Below, piece by piece: positions 1 through 8,067 of a DNA stretch of 60,230 bases. Under the pieces are notes generated by a model. The model did not search any database. It had not been told where the DNA came from and worked only from the letters and a program-made list of their open reading frames with translations. The DNA is from Synergistaceae bacterium (GTDB lineage: Bacteria > Synergistota > Synergistia > Synergistales > Synergistaceae). A program made the position numbers and the translations under genes. Positions within the stretch are counted from its first letter, which is position 1. Each line of letters opens with the position of its first letter. Location: NCBI GenBank assembly GCA_012728165.1, contig JAAYFQ010000091.1, positions 1 to 60,230 of the forward strand, in the 5' to 3' direction.

Positions 1-1
1 C

Positions 2-655
2 GGATGCGGCCTGACCGCCGACTGTACCGAGATGACAATAGACCCGAAAACAAAAGAACTTATACAGACAAGACCTGCTATTGGCGGAAACGTTATGGCA
101 GATATAAAAACACGAGGACGCGATCCTCAAATGTGCACAGTACGCCCAAAATCGAAAAGACCTCTTTTAGCGGATGCTGCACATAGCGGAACCATAATCG
201 AAGAATCTGTTTCTGCCGATGCTCTTGAATCCCTTCTTACATATATCGGGTTTGAAGCAGAAAAAGCTGTGGGCCTTCCTCTACAGGAAGCCGAACTTAT
301 TATTGCTGGTGGCAAAGGGATGAAAACTGCCAAGAATTTCGCGAAATTAGATGAGCTAGCTGAACTTTTAGAAGGTTCTGTTGGCGCTACGCGAGCAGCA
401 GTAGATTTAGGTTGGGCTCCATATTCCGCACAAATAGGACTTAGCGGTAAAGCAGTCACTCCAAGAATGTATATAGCCTTTGGTATATCTGGAGCCGTAC
501 AGCACATAGCAGGAACATCTGGATCAGAAACGATTATCGCCATAAACCATGACCCAGAAGCCCCGATCTTTAGAGTTGCTGACCTGAGCATTCAAGGCGA
601 TGCAGTAGAGATACTGGAAATCCTTATTGAAAAGATAAAAGCAAGAAAAGTATAA
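2..655 (+). CDS. etfA: Electron transfer flavoprotein alpha subunit, C-terminal part (5' end outside window)
   Basis: The open frame runs in from the left edge (first full codon at base 2), so the Met at 32 is internal. The first visible residues, GLTADCTE, are the conserved EtfA segment just before the FAD domain. The rest is the C-terminal FAD-binding domain, with IIAGGKGMKT, then RAAVDLGW and the GLSGKAVTPRMYIAFGISGA stretch that contacts FAD. EtfA pairs with EtfB (not visible, presumably upstream) to carry electrons between acyl-CoA or related dehydrogenases and a quinone or ferredoxin acceptor in the cytoplasm. The gene ends normally and is followed at once by an intrinsic terminator, so it is the last gene of its operon. 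Family assignment is firm; the dehydrogenase it serves cannot be read from this window. Confidence 0.93.
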   Translation, partial: GCGLTADCTEMTIDPKTKELIQTRPAIGGNVMADIKTRGRDPQMCTVRPKSKRPLLADAAHSGTIIEESVSADALESLLTYIGFEAEKAVGLPLQEAELIIAGGKGMKTAKNFAKLDELAELLEGSVGATRAAVDLGWAPYSAQIGLSGKAVTPRMYIAFGISGAVQHIAGTSGSETIIAINHDPEAPIFRVADLSIQGDAVEILEILIEKIKARKV

Positions 656-681
656 AATTTAAAATTTATCAATATAATATG

Positions 682-711
682 AAGAGATCTGATAATCAGG
701 TCTCTTTTTTT
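682..711 (+). terminator. Intrinsic terminator of the etf operon
   Basis: An 11-bp stem (AAGAGATCTGA with TCAGGTCTCTT, one G-T pair) closes a 3-nt loop and is followed by a T run. It begins 26 nt after the etfA stop codon. Confidence 0.9.
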
Positions 712-731
712 GTGTTCGTTTTTAAATACTA

Positions 732-760
732 TTGACCGCTACACACTATTTGTTTAAAGT
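732..760 (+). promoter_or_regulatory. Probable sigma70-type promoter for the NlpC/P60 gene
   Basis: TTGACC (732-737) and TAAAGT (755-760) are separated by 17 bp, just after the etfA terminator and 28 bp before the next start codon. Read by eye only. Confidence 0.6.
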
Positions 761-788
761 AACTGTATTGAAAGAGAGGTGAAAATAA

Positions 789-2141
789 ATGAAAAAACTT
801 TTTGTAGCTCTGCTTGTTCTTTCTTTATTTTCAACTGTCTCTTACTCTGAACCAACAATATACAAAAACAAATCAGGCGTTATGGAAAAAATGTTGTATG
901 AAAAGTTTTGGATTAGACGAGCAAACAACCCAGATAAGATTTTAATGACAAAAGAGCAGATAAACGAACTTTCTAATAAAATTAAGAAAAGCAAAGCAAC
1001 AGCATGCGTTGATATTTTCTCATACTCAGAAATAATCACAAAAGAAAAACTCGTAAATCTTATAAATACATTTAAATTTTCTAAGGAAGCACGATATAAC
1101 GGAGATACTCTTATTGACAGTGAATACATCGTAAACTTGAAAAAACAACGCAACGAAAAAGCATTAAGCTCATATAATATCGTCCGTTTTGGCACAGTCA
1201 TCAGAGAAACTCAAATCCGTGCCTTTCCAACCTCCGACGCTGCCTATACTGAGCCCAACGATGTCGAATTTGACATGAACATAGAAAGTGTACTCAAAGT
1301 TTGGGAACCATTAGCCTTTCTGCACACTTCTCTTAACGGAGAATGGGAACTAGTTCAAAGCTCTACTTGTCTTGGCTGGGTGAGAACAGAAGATACTGCC
1401 ATAACAAACAAAACTCGATTGCGGAAACTTTTGGAGAGAGATTTTATAACAGTGACGGCAAACAGAATAACAACCGATGTAGACCATAGTAATCCTTCTT
1501 TGTCACCTATTACACTGACTATGGGAACATACTTGCCACTTGCCGACAAAGTTGACACTATCTCAGATATAACAACACAGTACAGTTATTCAGTGATTCT
1601 TCCGGAAAGAGATAGCGATGGAAATCTTGTAGAAAAAATTTCTCGTATTCCATTTAATGCTGATGTACAGCACGGCTATCTTCCGTACACACAAAAGAAT
1701 ATTATCAAACAGGCGTTCAAGCTGCTTGGTGAACGTTATGGATGGGGTGGGCTCTGGAATGCAAGAGACTGCAGCAGCTTCGTAAAAGATATATATTCGA
1801 CATTTGGAATACAATTGCCAAGAAATTCCGCGAATCAGGCGAGAATCCCCTCACTACATTTTGATGTCTCAGACCTGAACGCAAAAGACAAGACTTCGTT
1901 AATCATGGAGCAGCCTGTAGGTGCTTTACTACGCAAAAAAGGACACATTATGCTCTACTTAGGACATTACAATAGAAAACCTTACGTGATACACAACGCT
2001 TATTCTTATGGAGAGTCTGGCAAAAATGGCCAGTATGAACGAATGAAAATCAACTCTGTAGTAATTTCAGATTTGGAAATTACTCTTAAAGACAAAACCT
2101 TATTTATTGATAGCATTATAGACATCAATACAATAAACTAG
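789..2141 (+). CDS. Secreted SH3 / NlpC-P60 (C40) cell-wall peptidase
   Basis: This 450-residue protein has an N-terminal signal peptide (KK, then a hydrophobic stretch to about residue 20). The middle region is of the type seen in SH3b1/NlpC-stabilising proteins, and the C-terminal NlpC/P60 domain spans about residues 300-445. The catalytic Cys is C328 in DCSSF. H386 in KGHIMLY and H402 in VIHNA fit the remaining triad positions. Enzymes of this architecture cleave peptide stems of peptidoglycan (gamma-D-Glu-diamino acid bond) outside the cytoplasmic membrane. An AGAGGTG Shine-Dalgarno 8 nt upstream supports the ATG. It stands alone between a terminator and a convergent transporter gene, so it is probably monocistronic. 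Substrate specificity is inferred from the family. Confidence 0.87.
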   Translation: MKKLFVALLVLSLFSTVSYSEPTIYKNKSGVMEKMLYEKFWIRRANNPDKILMTKEQINELSNKIKKSKATACVDIFSYSEIITKEKLVNLINTFKFSKEARYNGDTLIDSEYIVNLKKQRNEKALSSYNIVRFGTVIRETQIRAFPTSDAAYTEPNDVEFDMNIESVLKVWEPLAFLHTSLNGEWELVQSSTCLGWVRTEDTAITNKTRLRKLLERDFITVTANRITTDVDHSNPSLSPITLTMGTYLPLADKVDTISDITTQYSYSVILPERDSDGNLVEKISRIPFNADVQHGYLPYTQKNIIKQAFKLLGERYGWGGLWNARDCSSFVKDIYSTFGIQLPRNSANQARIPSLHFDVSDLNAKDKTSLIMEQPVGALLRKKGHIMLYLGHYNRKPYVIHNAYSYGESGKNGQYERMKINSVVISDLEITLKDKTLFIDSIIDINTIN

Positions 2142-2394
2142 CTTTTTTTGTCTTTTCCCTTGCTTATCATAATTGTTCTGTATGGCTGTTGGTTCGGGTT
2201 GAAATTGTTGTAGAGTCGCCTGAATGGAAGATTCTAACCACTATGTATCGCAACGCGAGGTATTTATCATCAAATCAAGGATAGGAGCGCCATTTAGCTT
2301 AATACTGCTTATGTCGAATAGAGACCTGGGTCATTGGTGACAGATGCACAGGAAGGCTAATTAAAAAGAAGTATTATTAATAAATCTAATTAAA
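2142..2394. other. Intergenic segment without a recognisable gene
   Basis: No open frame of useful length is seen on either strand. The middle (about 2180-2360) looks richer in G and C than the other spacers and contains small self-complementary parts, for example TCGC-AAC-GCGA near 2250 and GTCA-TTGG-TGAC near 2331. On the minus strand, short peptide-like stretches in different frames are broken by stops. It may be a decayed gene or insertion fragment, or an uncharacterised structured RNA. I cannot tell which. Confidence 0.35.
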
Positions 2395-2430
2395 AATAAT
2401 AGTCGCGGCTAATTAGCCGCGACTATTATT
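2395..2430. terminator. Perfect 36-nt palindrome, probable bidirectional terminator
   Basis: The 18-nt arms are perfectly complementary with no spacer; the GC-rich core is GTCGCGGCTAATTAGCCGCGAC (split arms GTCGCGGCTAA / TTAGCCGCGAC). A/T-rich flanks give U-runs in both directions. It lies 20 nt beyond the stop codon of the minus-strand NSS transporter and also faces the plus-strand peptidase gene. Confidence 0.85.
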
Positions 2431-2450
2431 TTAGGAAACTTGTTTAATTA

Positions 2451-3785
2451 TTACCACTTAAGTCCATTGTAGAAAATAACAGCAACTGTAAGAGGTGCTA
2501 CGATTCGACATATCCAAAGCCAAACTGTGTAAGTTGGAAATGAGATTCTACCGTTTTCAGTAATTTCATCTTTAGCACCTTTAACCCAGAACCAGCCGAC
2601 AAAGAGGCAAATGAAAATTCCGCCGAGTGGCATAACTACATTATTAGTAATATAGTCTGCAGAATCAAGGAATGTTTTTCCGGCTATTTTTGCAATGTGC
2701 CCTCCTTCACCTAGTGCAGAAGGAATACCAAAAGCAGCTATTGCAATACCCATAACAATAACTGATTTTGCACGGCTCCATTTTAACTGGTCTATTCCAT
2801 AAGCAACAACTACTTCAAAAAGCGAAATCGCTGAAGTTAGTGCTGCTATGAAAAGGAGTAGGAAAAACCCGGAGGAAAAGGCTGATCCTAATGGCATTTT
2901 AGAAAAAACTACAGGAAGAGTCATAAATGTAAGTCCGGTGCCGCCATCTGGGGCTATGCCGAATGCAAACGCTGCAGGGAAGATAATAAATCCTGCGAGA
3001 ATTGCTACAAGAGTGTCTAAGAAAACAATTTTTTGCACAGCAGATGGTAAATATTCCTCTTTATTTATATAACTACCGTATGTAATCATTATCCCCATAC
3101 CAAGAGAAAGAGAGAAAAAGCTTTGTCCAACAGCAGCCAATATAGCCTCACCCGTTAGTTTTGAGAAATCGGGTTTCAGATAGAATTCAAGTCCAGCTGC
3201 AGCTCCTGGAAGAGTTACCGAACGAGCGATAAGTACTAACATAATAACAAAAAGTGCTGGCATAAGAATTTTGCAGCTTCTTTCGATGCCGCCAGAGATT
3301 CCTTTATAAACAATGCCAATTATTATTCCCATAACTATTAGGTGGTAAGTTATTGCCTGAACAGGATTAGAAATAAAGGAGACGAATACGTCTGTTGCTT
3401 TACCTGCACCAGCATCTACCATAAGACTGCCGAAAGATTTAAATATATAGGCAAATGTCCATCCTGCGATTACCGCATAGTAAGAGAGCACTACAAATGC
3501 TACAAAAAATCCCATCCAGCCAACTATTGGCCAAAGACCGCCACCAAGCTTTTTGAAAGAACCAACCGCATCTGATTTTGCACTGCGCCCTATTGCAAAT
3601 TCAGCAAGCATGAGGGACATTCCAAGAATAATCACTACCGCAAGATATACCAAAACAAAAGCGGCTCCTCCATATTTACCGGTTATGTATGGAAAACGCC
3701 AAATATTACCAAGACCAACCGCTGAACCTGCAGCAGCCATTATAAAACCAAACCTGCTGCCCCATTCTTCTCTTTTTTCAGACAT
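2451..3785 (-). CDS. Sodium-dependent transporter, neurotransmitter:sodium symporter (SNF/NSS) family
   Basis: This 444-residue integral membrane protein has about 11-12 hydrophobic segments. The hallmark NSS segment is in TM1: GSAVGLGNIWRFPY, the unwound helix that binds Na+ and the substrate amino acid in LeuT/MhsT-type carriers. The TM3-TM5 and TM8 patterns also fit bacterial members. It imports amino acids using the sodium gradient; the exact substrate is unknown. An in-frame codon at 3803 exists, but the ATG at 3785 sits 8 nt after AAAGGAG, so I start there (MSEKREEW). It is a single-gene unit, divergent from the DUF1015 gene and ending in the palindromic terminator. It fits an amino-acid-fermenting lifestyle. 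Confidence 0.92.
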   Translation of the reverse strand: MSEKREEWGSRFGFIMAAAGSAVGLGNIWRFPYITGKYGGAAFVLVYLAVVIILGMSLMLAEFAIGRSAKSDAVGSFKKLGGGLWPIVGWMGFFVAFVVLSYYAVIAGWTFAYIFKSFGSLMVDAGAGKATDVFVSFISNPVQAITYHLIVMGIIIGIVYKGISGGIERSCKILMPALFVIMLVLIARSVTLPGAAAGLEFYLKPDFSKLTGEAILAAVGQSFFSLSLGMGIMITYGSYINKEEYLPSAVQKIVFLDTLVAILAGFIIFPAAFAFGIAPDGGTGLTFMTLPVVFSKMPLGSAFSSGFFLLLFIAALTSAISLFEVVVAYGIDQLKWSRAKSVIVMGIAIAAFGIPSALGEGGHIAKIAGKTFLDSADYITNNVVMPLGGIFICLFVGWFWVKGAKDEITENGRISFPTYTVWLWICRIVAPLTVAVIFYNGLKW

Positions 3786-4058
3786 AAATGCAACTCCTTT
3801 CAAAATTAAAAAATATAAGACCTATTAATATTCAATTATACATTAAAATTTACATATCATGACGAAGCTAATTTAATAAGAAAAGGCAAAATTAAATGAG
3901 TTAATATGTCGGGGATGATCTATAAATATTAAAAGGTATTGTAAGCACACAGTACTGGACGAGTGAACAAAATTCTGTTACCTTTAGATACTCAATAATT
4001 CAAGCATCTATTACTCCACTATTTTATAATTAAAACAAAAATTAAAGGAGGTTCCCAA

Positions 4059-5297
4059 ATGACTTCATGTTTTCTGCCAGCCAATATATTATTGCCAAAC
4101 AAAAATATAGATATGAAAAAATGGGCGGTTATCGCGTGTGACCAATATACAAGCCAACCGGAATACTGGGAAGAAGTAAAGGAATTCGTTGGGTCATCTG
4201 AATCAACTTTAAACCTTATTTATCCTGAAGCATTCTTAGAAGAAAACAACAGCAAAACGGATAGCATTTGTAAATGCATGAAAGACTATCTGCGAAAAGG
4301 AATCATTAACGAAGATATATTAAATTGTTTTATTCTAGTAGAGCGTCAGGTAAATCAGGGTATAAGAACAGGCCTAATAGGAGTAATAGATTTAGAACAA
4401 TACGATTATAATATTGGCTCTGAAAAACTAATCAGGGCAACTGAGGGGACAGTTTTGTCGAGGATCCCTCCAAGAGTAGCAATAAGGTCTAATGCAGTAC
4501 TGGAATGTCCTCACGTAATGGTTTTAATTGACGACCCAAAGAAAAAACTAATAGAACCTGTTGTCGCACAAAAAGCACACCTGCGAAAACTTTATGACTT
4601 CGATTTGATGTTCGGTGGAGGCAATATAAAAGGCTCTGCAATAGAAGGAGAAATGGCAATTTCTTTAATAAGCACTATTTCTAAAATGCAAAAGGAAAGT
4701 AACAATTTCTTCTTAGCAGTCGGAGACGGAAATCATTCGTTAGCCACTGCAAAAACATGTTGGGATAAAATTAAAAGCAATTTAACAAAAGAAGAAATGT
4801 CTAATCATCCTGCCAGATTCTCAATGGTTGAAGTCATCAATCTGCATGATCCGTCTTTGCTTTTCGAACCTATACATCGGATTATATATAATTGCGAAAG
4901 TGACTCATTTTTGGAAGCATTTAATAAATTTATTCTGAATAATGGACTAACTACAACTCCTGGAGACCAAGTTGCCTTTATCGATTCAAGCGGAACGATC
5001 GGGGCTTTTTCTATCAATGGACTAGGAAACCTATTACCTATTGATATTATTCAGCGTTTTCTAGACCTTTTTGCGACTGAAAACGAAGCTCAAATAGATT
5101 ACATTCATGGAGATACTCACGTCATGAATCTTGTAAAAAACAAAAAAGCTGTTGGGATTCTTCTTAATTCAATCGACAAACACAGTTTATTTCCTGCTAT
5201 TGAAGCTGGCGGAGTTTTACCGAGAAAAACTTTCTCTATAGGAGAAGCTGATGAAAAAAAATTTTACGTAGAATGTAGGAAAATCACTATCGAATAA
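4059..5297 (+). CDS. DUF1015 family protein
   Basis: This soluble 412-residue protein has the typical DUF1015 opening (WAVIACDQYTSQPEYW) and the conserved later stretch FFLAVGDGNHSLATAK, followed by PARFSMVEVINLHD. The C-terminal part contains DYIHGDTHV, also typical. The family is widespread in anaerobes. Its biochemical role is not settled as far as I know, and I do not assign one. The ATG has a strong AAAGGAGG 7 nt upstream, and a TATAAT at 4025-4030 could be its -10 box, without a good -35. It is monocistronic, with the NSS transporter divergent upstream and a convergent terminator downstream. The sequence identifies the family but not the reaction. Confidence 0.85.
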   Translation: MTSCFLPANILLPNKNIDMKKWAVIACDQYTSQPEYWEEVKEFVGSSESTLNLIYPEAFLEENNSKTDSICKCMKDYLRKGIINEDILNCFILVERQVNQGIRTGLIGVIDLEQYDYNIGSEKLIRATEGTVLSRIPPRVAIRSNAVLECPHVMVLIDDPKKKLIEPVVAQKAHLRKLYDFDLMFGGGNIKGSAIEGEMAISLISTISKMQKESNNFFLAVGDGNHSLATAKTCWDKIKSNLTKEEMSNHPARFSMVEVINLHDPSLLFEPIHRIIYNCESDSFLEAFNKFILNNGLTTTPGDQVAFIDSSGTIGAFSINGLGNLLPIDIIQRFLDLFATENEAQIDYIHGDTHVMNLVKNKKAVGILLNSIDKHSLFPAIEAGGVLPRKTFSIGEADEKKFYVECRKITIE

Positions 5298-5524
5298 AAT
5301 ATGAATGCTTAGTTCCTTTGTGTCAGAAAGCTCGTTTCATAGATTCTTTTCGAATATTATTTTAGGCCTCATTTACCGGAACCTATTTCGTCATTAATTA
5401 ACAAGCCAAAATTAAATAAGTCAGTACATAACTATTTTAACTTTTGGCTTCAAATAACAAAACATATTTGAATGTAATTTAGAAATTGTAAACAAAAAAA
5501 TGTTCAAAGTTTCAAAATAAAACA

Positions 5525-5564
5525 AAAAGACGAAAGTATCTAAAAATAGATACTTTCGTCTTTT
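5525..5564. terminator. Bidirectional intrinsic terminator between DUF1015 gene and ymdB
   Basis: A 17-bp perfect stem (AAAAGACGAAAGTATCT and its complement) closes a 6-nt loop. There are T runs on both sides, so it can serve the plus-strand DUF1015 gene and the minus-strand ymdB-type gene, whose stop lies 12 nt away. Confidence 0.9.
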
Positions 5565-5576
5565 AATTTTTTTTGT

Positions 5577-6350
5577 TCAACAAGAAGTGTTAATTCGGCG
5601 TATGTCCATTCCTCTTCCTGTTTCACTATCGATGTTTATAACAACGGCCTGTATTCTTACGTCCTCGTCACAGACGTCAAACTTCGTCGGCGTACCATAA
5701 AGAAACCTAGGAATAACAGACTGATATGTCATACCAATTACTCCGGCGTGACCTCCGGTCATTCCTACATCAGAAATAAAAGCTGTTCCTCCCGGTAGAA
5801 CTTCTTCGTCTGCAGTCTGAACATGCGTATGTGTACCAACTACTGCTGAAACCTTACCATCAAGCCAACAGGCCATTGCTTTTTTTTCTGAAGAAGCTTC
5901 TGCATGAAAATCAATCAGTATGGCTGTAGCATCTACTTGCTCTAATAGTTTTTCAGCTTTTTTGAATGGGCAATCAAGAGGGGGCATAAAGGTTCTTCCC
6001 TGTAAGTTGATAACAGCAAGTTTTTCTCCATTTTTTTCATAAATTCCCAAGCCTCTTCCTGGATTTCCTTCAGGATAATTAGCAGGGCGGAGAACTCTTG
6101 TTTCGCTGTCAAGAAATGGAACAAAGTTTTTTTTATCCCATATATGATTCCCACCTGTGAGAATATCTATCCCCATGGAAAAAAGCTCATTCATAACTTT
6201 TTCTGTGAGTCCTCTTCCACCAGCGCTGTTCTCTCCATTTGCAACAATAAAATCAAAATGTCCATATTCGGAGCGAATAGATGGCAAAGCCCGTGCGACA
6301 GTTTCTCGCCCGGGCCGTCCCATAATATCACCTATAAATAGTATTTGCAT
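5577..6350 (-). CDS. ymdB: YmdB-type metallophosphoesterase (TIGR00282 family)
   Basis: This 257-residue cytoplasmic protein carries the metal-binding motifs of the family: GDIMGRPGR at the N-terminus, NGENSAGG, GNHIWDKK, DFHAEASSEK, GTHTHVQTADE and SDVGMTG. The Bacillus homologue hydrolyses 2',3'-cyclic nucleotides and affects RNase Y-linked gene expression. It lies 11 nt downstream of rny, the same pairing as in Firmicutes, which supports a shared role in RNA turnover. Length is normal. It is the last gene of the operon, followed by a strong terminator. The start ATG is the first Met before the conserved QILFIGD strand. Confidence 0.93.
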   Translation of the reverse strand: MQILFIGDIMGRPGRETVARALPSIRSEYGHFDFIVANGENSAGGRGLTEKVMNELFSMGIDILTGGNHIWDKKNFVPFLDSETRVLRPANYPEGNPGRGLGIYEKNGEKLAVINLQGRTFMPPLDCPFKKAEKLLEQVDATAILIDFHAEASSEKKAMACWLDGKVSAVVGTHTHVQTADEEVLPGGTAFISDVGMTGGHAGVIGMTYQSVIPRFLYGTPTKFDVCDEDVRIQAVVINIDSETGRGMDIRRINTSC

Positions 6351-6361
6351 TGCTACACAAC

Positions 6362-7897
6362 CTACTTCGCATACTCTATAGTTCTTGTTTCTCTTATCAA
6401 GGTTACCTTAATCTGACCAGGATAGCGCATTTCTTCTTCTATCTTTCGCGCGATATCATAGGCAAGTTTCTGCATTTCTCCTTCATCTGAGACAGAAGGA
6501 GCAACTGCTATTCGTACCTCACGACCTGCCTGAATGGCGTATGCCTTACCGACTCCGTCAAATGACTTCGCGATTTCTTCAAGCTTTTCTAGCCGTTTAA
6601 CATAAGCATCATGGCTTTCTCTGCGAGCTCCAGGACGTGATGCACTGACCGCGTCAGCTGCAGCAACCAGGATAGCATATATTGTCTCTGGTTCTTCGTC
6701 TTCGTGATGAGCCGCTATTGCATTAACAATATCAGAAGTTTCCCCATATCTTTTGGCTAGATCGGCACCTATTTTGGCATGAGGTCCTTCAATCAGATGG
6801 TCAACGGCCTTTCCTATGTCATGGAGCAATCCCGATCTTCGTGCTTTTATTTCATCAAGTCCTAATTCGGCGGCCATAATTCCTGCTATATGAGCAACCT
6901 CAAGACTGTGAGCAAGCGCGTTTTGACCGTAACTTGTACGGAAGCGAAGCTGCCCTATTATTTTTGTTAGTTCGTAATTCATGTTTTTAATACCAGTTTC
7001 AAGCAAAGCTTGTTCAGCTGTTTCAATGATTTGTATCTGTACGTCCTTTTCGGCACGTTCAATTATTTCTTCAATGCGTGCAGGATGTATACGACCATCA
7101 ACAACAAGTCTCTCTAAGGAAAGACGCGCAACTTCGCGCCGGACTGGATCGAAACTACTGAGCGTAACAGCCTCCGGAGTATCATCGACAATTAAATCCA
7201 CTCCAGTGAGCGTCTCAAATGTTCTTATATTTCGTCCTTCACGACCAATGATACGGCCTTTCATTTCATCTGACGGAAGACTTACTACGCTTACAACTAC
7301 ATCCGATGTGAATTCTACGCTGCAACGCTGTATAGCGGTAGCAATGATCTCCTGTGCCTTACGATCTGCATCACGTTTAGCACGCTCTTCCAACTCTTTA
7401 AGTCTAAGACCAATAAGATGGTTGGCTTCGGATTCAACTTTAACAAGCAGTATGTTTTTCGCTTCTTCACTAGTTAACTGAGCAATTTGCTCAAGTTTCG
7501 AAATAAGCTCCTGCTCTTGAGTAGATAGAACTCTAAGTTTTTCTTGTACCTTCTCGTTACTTAAACGGAGTTCTTCTTCTTTGATACTGAAATTTTCAAT
7601 CTTTTTGTCTAGATTTTCTTCTTTTTGTTCCAAACGACGCTCGGAACGTTGTACTTCACTGCGGCGTTCCTTTACTTCTTTTTCCGCATCTTGTCGTAGC
7701 CTAAGTATTTCATCCTTGCCCTCTAAGAGAAGATCGCGTTTCGCCTGCTCTGCCTTTTTGGCTGCTTCTGAAATTAATCGTTCTGACTCGGAGAGAGCTC
7801 CCTTGTACTTTTGAACTTCTGTTTTTTTTCGATAAGTGTAACCAAGCAGTCCGCCTATAGCGAGACCTGCGATTACACATAATAGTGCAATTAACAT
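6362..7897 (-). CDS. rny: Ribonuclease Y
   Basis: This 511-residue endoribonuclease starts mRNA decay at the inner face of the membrane. Domain order is complete: an N-terminal membrane anchor (residues 1-20), a long Glu/Arg/Lys-rich coiled coil (about 25-180), a KH RNA-binding domain containing [13 protein letters not shown], and an HD domain with HDIGKAVDH and the following HH...DE pattern (AAHHEDEE). The C-terminus is the usual conserved region. The ATG has GAGGTG 8 nt upstream. A sigma70-like promoter lies about 110 nt upstream, and ymdB follows in the same transcript. Length and order match the family. Confidence 0.96.
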   Translation of the reverse strand: MLIALLCVIAGLAIGGLLGYTYRKKTEVQKYKGALSESERLISEAAKKAEQAKRDLLLEGKDEILRLRQDAEKEVKERRSEVQRSERRLEQKEENLDKKIENFSIKEEELRLSNEKVQEKLRVLSTQEQELISKLEQIAQLTSEEAKNILLVKVESEANHLIGLRLKELEERAKRDADRKAQEIIATAIQRCSVEFTSDVVVSVVSLPSDEMKGRIIGREGRNIRTFETLTGVDLIVDDTPEAVTLSSFDPVRREVARLSLERLVVDGRIHPARIEEIIERAEKDVQIQIIETAEQALLETGIKNMNYELTKIIGQLRFRTSYGQNALAHSLEVAHIAGIMAAELGLDEIKARRSGLLHDIGKAVDHLIEGPHAKIGADLAKRYGETSDIVNAIAAHHEDEEPETIYAILVAAADAVSASRPGARRESHDAYVKRLEKLEEIAKSFDGVGKAYAIQAGREVRIAVAPSVSDEGEMQKLAYDIARKIEEEMRYPGQIKVTLIRETRTIEYAK

Positions 7898-8009
7898 CTA
7901 CATGTCACCTCAATTTAAATTGTCATGGTTCATTCTTTTTTTACTGCAAATATTATTTTAACTCAATATAGGTTAATTAAATACTTTCTTTTTAACGCCG
8001 ATACGTTGT

Positions 8010-8038
8010 ATTGTACATAATAAATCTTTTATCTACAA
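8010..8038 (-). promoter_or_regulatory. Probable promoter of rny-ymdB
   Basis: On the minus strand, TTGTAG (8038-8033) and TACAAT (8015-8010) are separated by 17 bp, in the 170-nt gap between the recG stop and the rny start. Confidence 0.6.
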
Positions 8039-8067
8039 GTGCGCATTAATTTTTGTGCTGTTTAGAA

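Noticed and set aside
127-591. Minus-strand ORF of 154 residues inside etfA
   Set aside because: It lies wholly inside a strongly conserved EtfA frame, has no Shine-Dalgarno and shows no recognisable family.
32-655. Treating the Met at 32 as the start of a 207-residue protein
   Set aside because: The frame is open to base 2 and upstream residues GLTADCTE are conserved EtfA, so this is a 5'-truncated gene at the window edge.
2190-2215. T-loop-like TTGGTTCGGG as part of a tRNA
   Set aside because: No acceptor stem, anticodon loop or matching D arm is found around it, so no tRNA is called.
6981-7481. Plus-strand ORF of 166 residues inside rny
   Set aside because: It is the reverse-strand shadow of the conserved KH-to-coiled-coil part of RNase Y, Ser/Arg-rich and without motifs.
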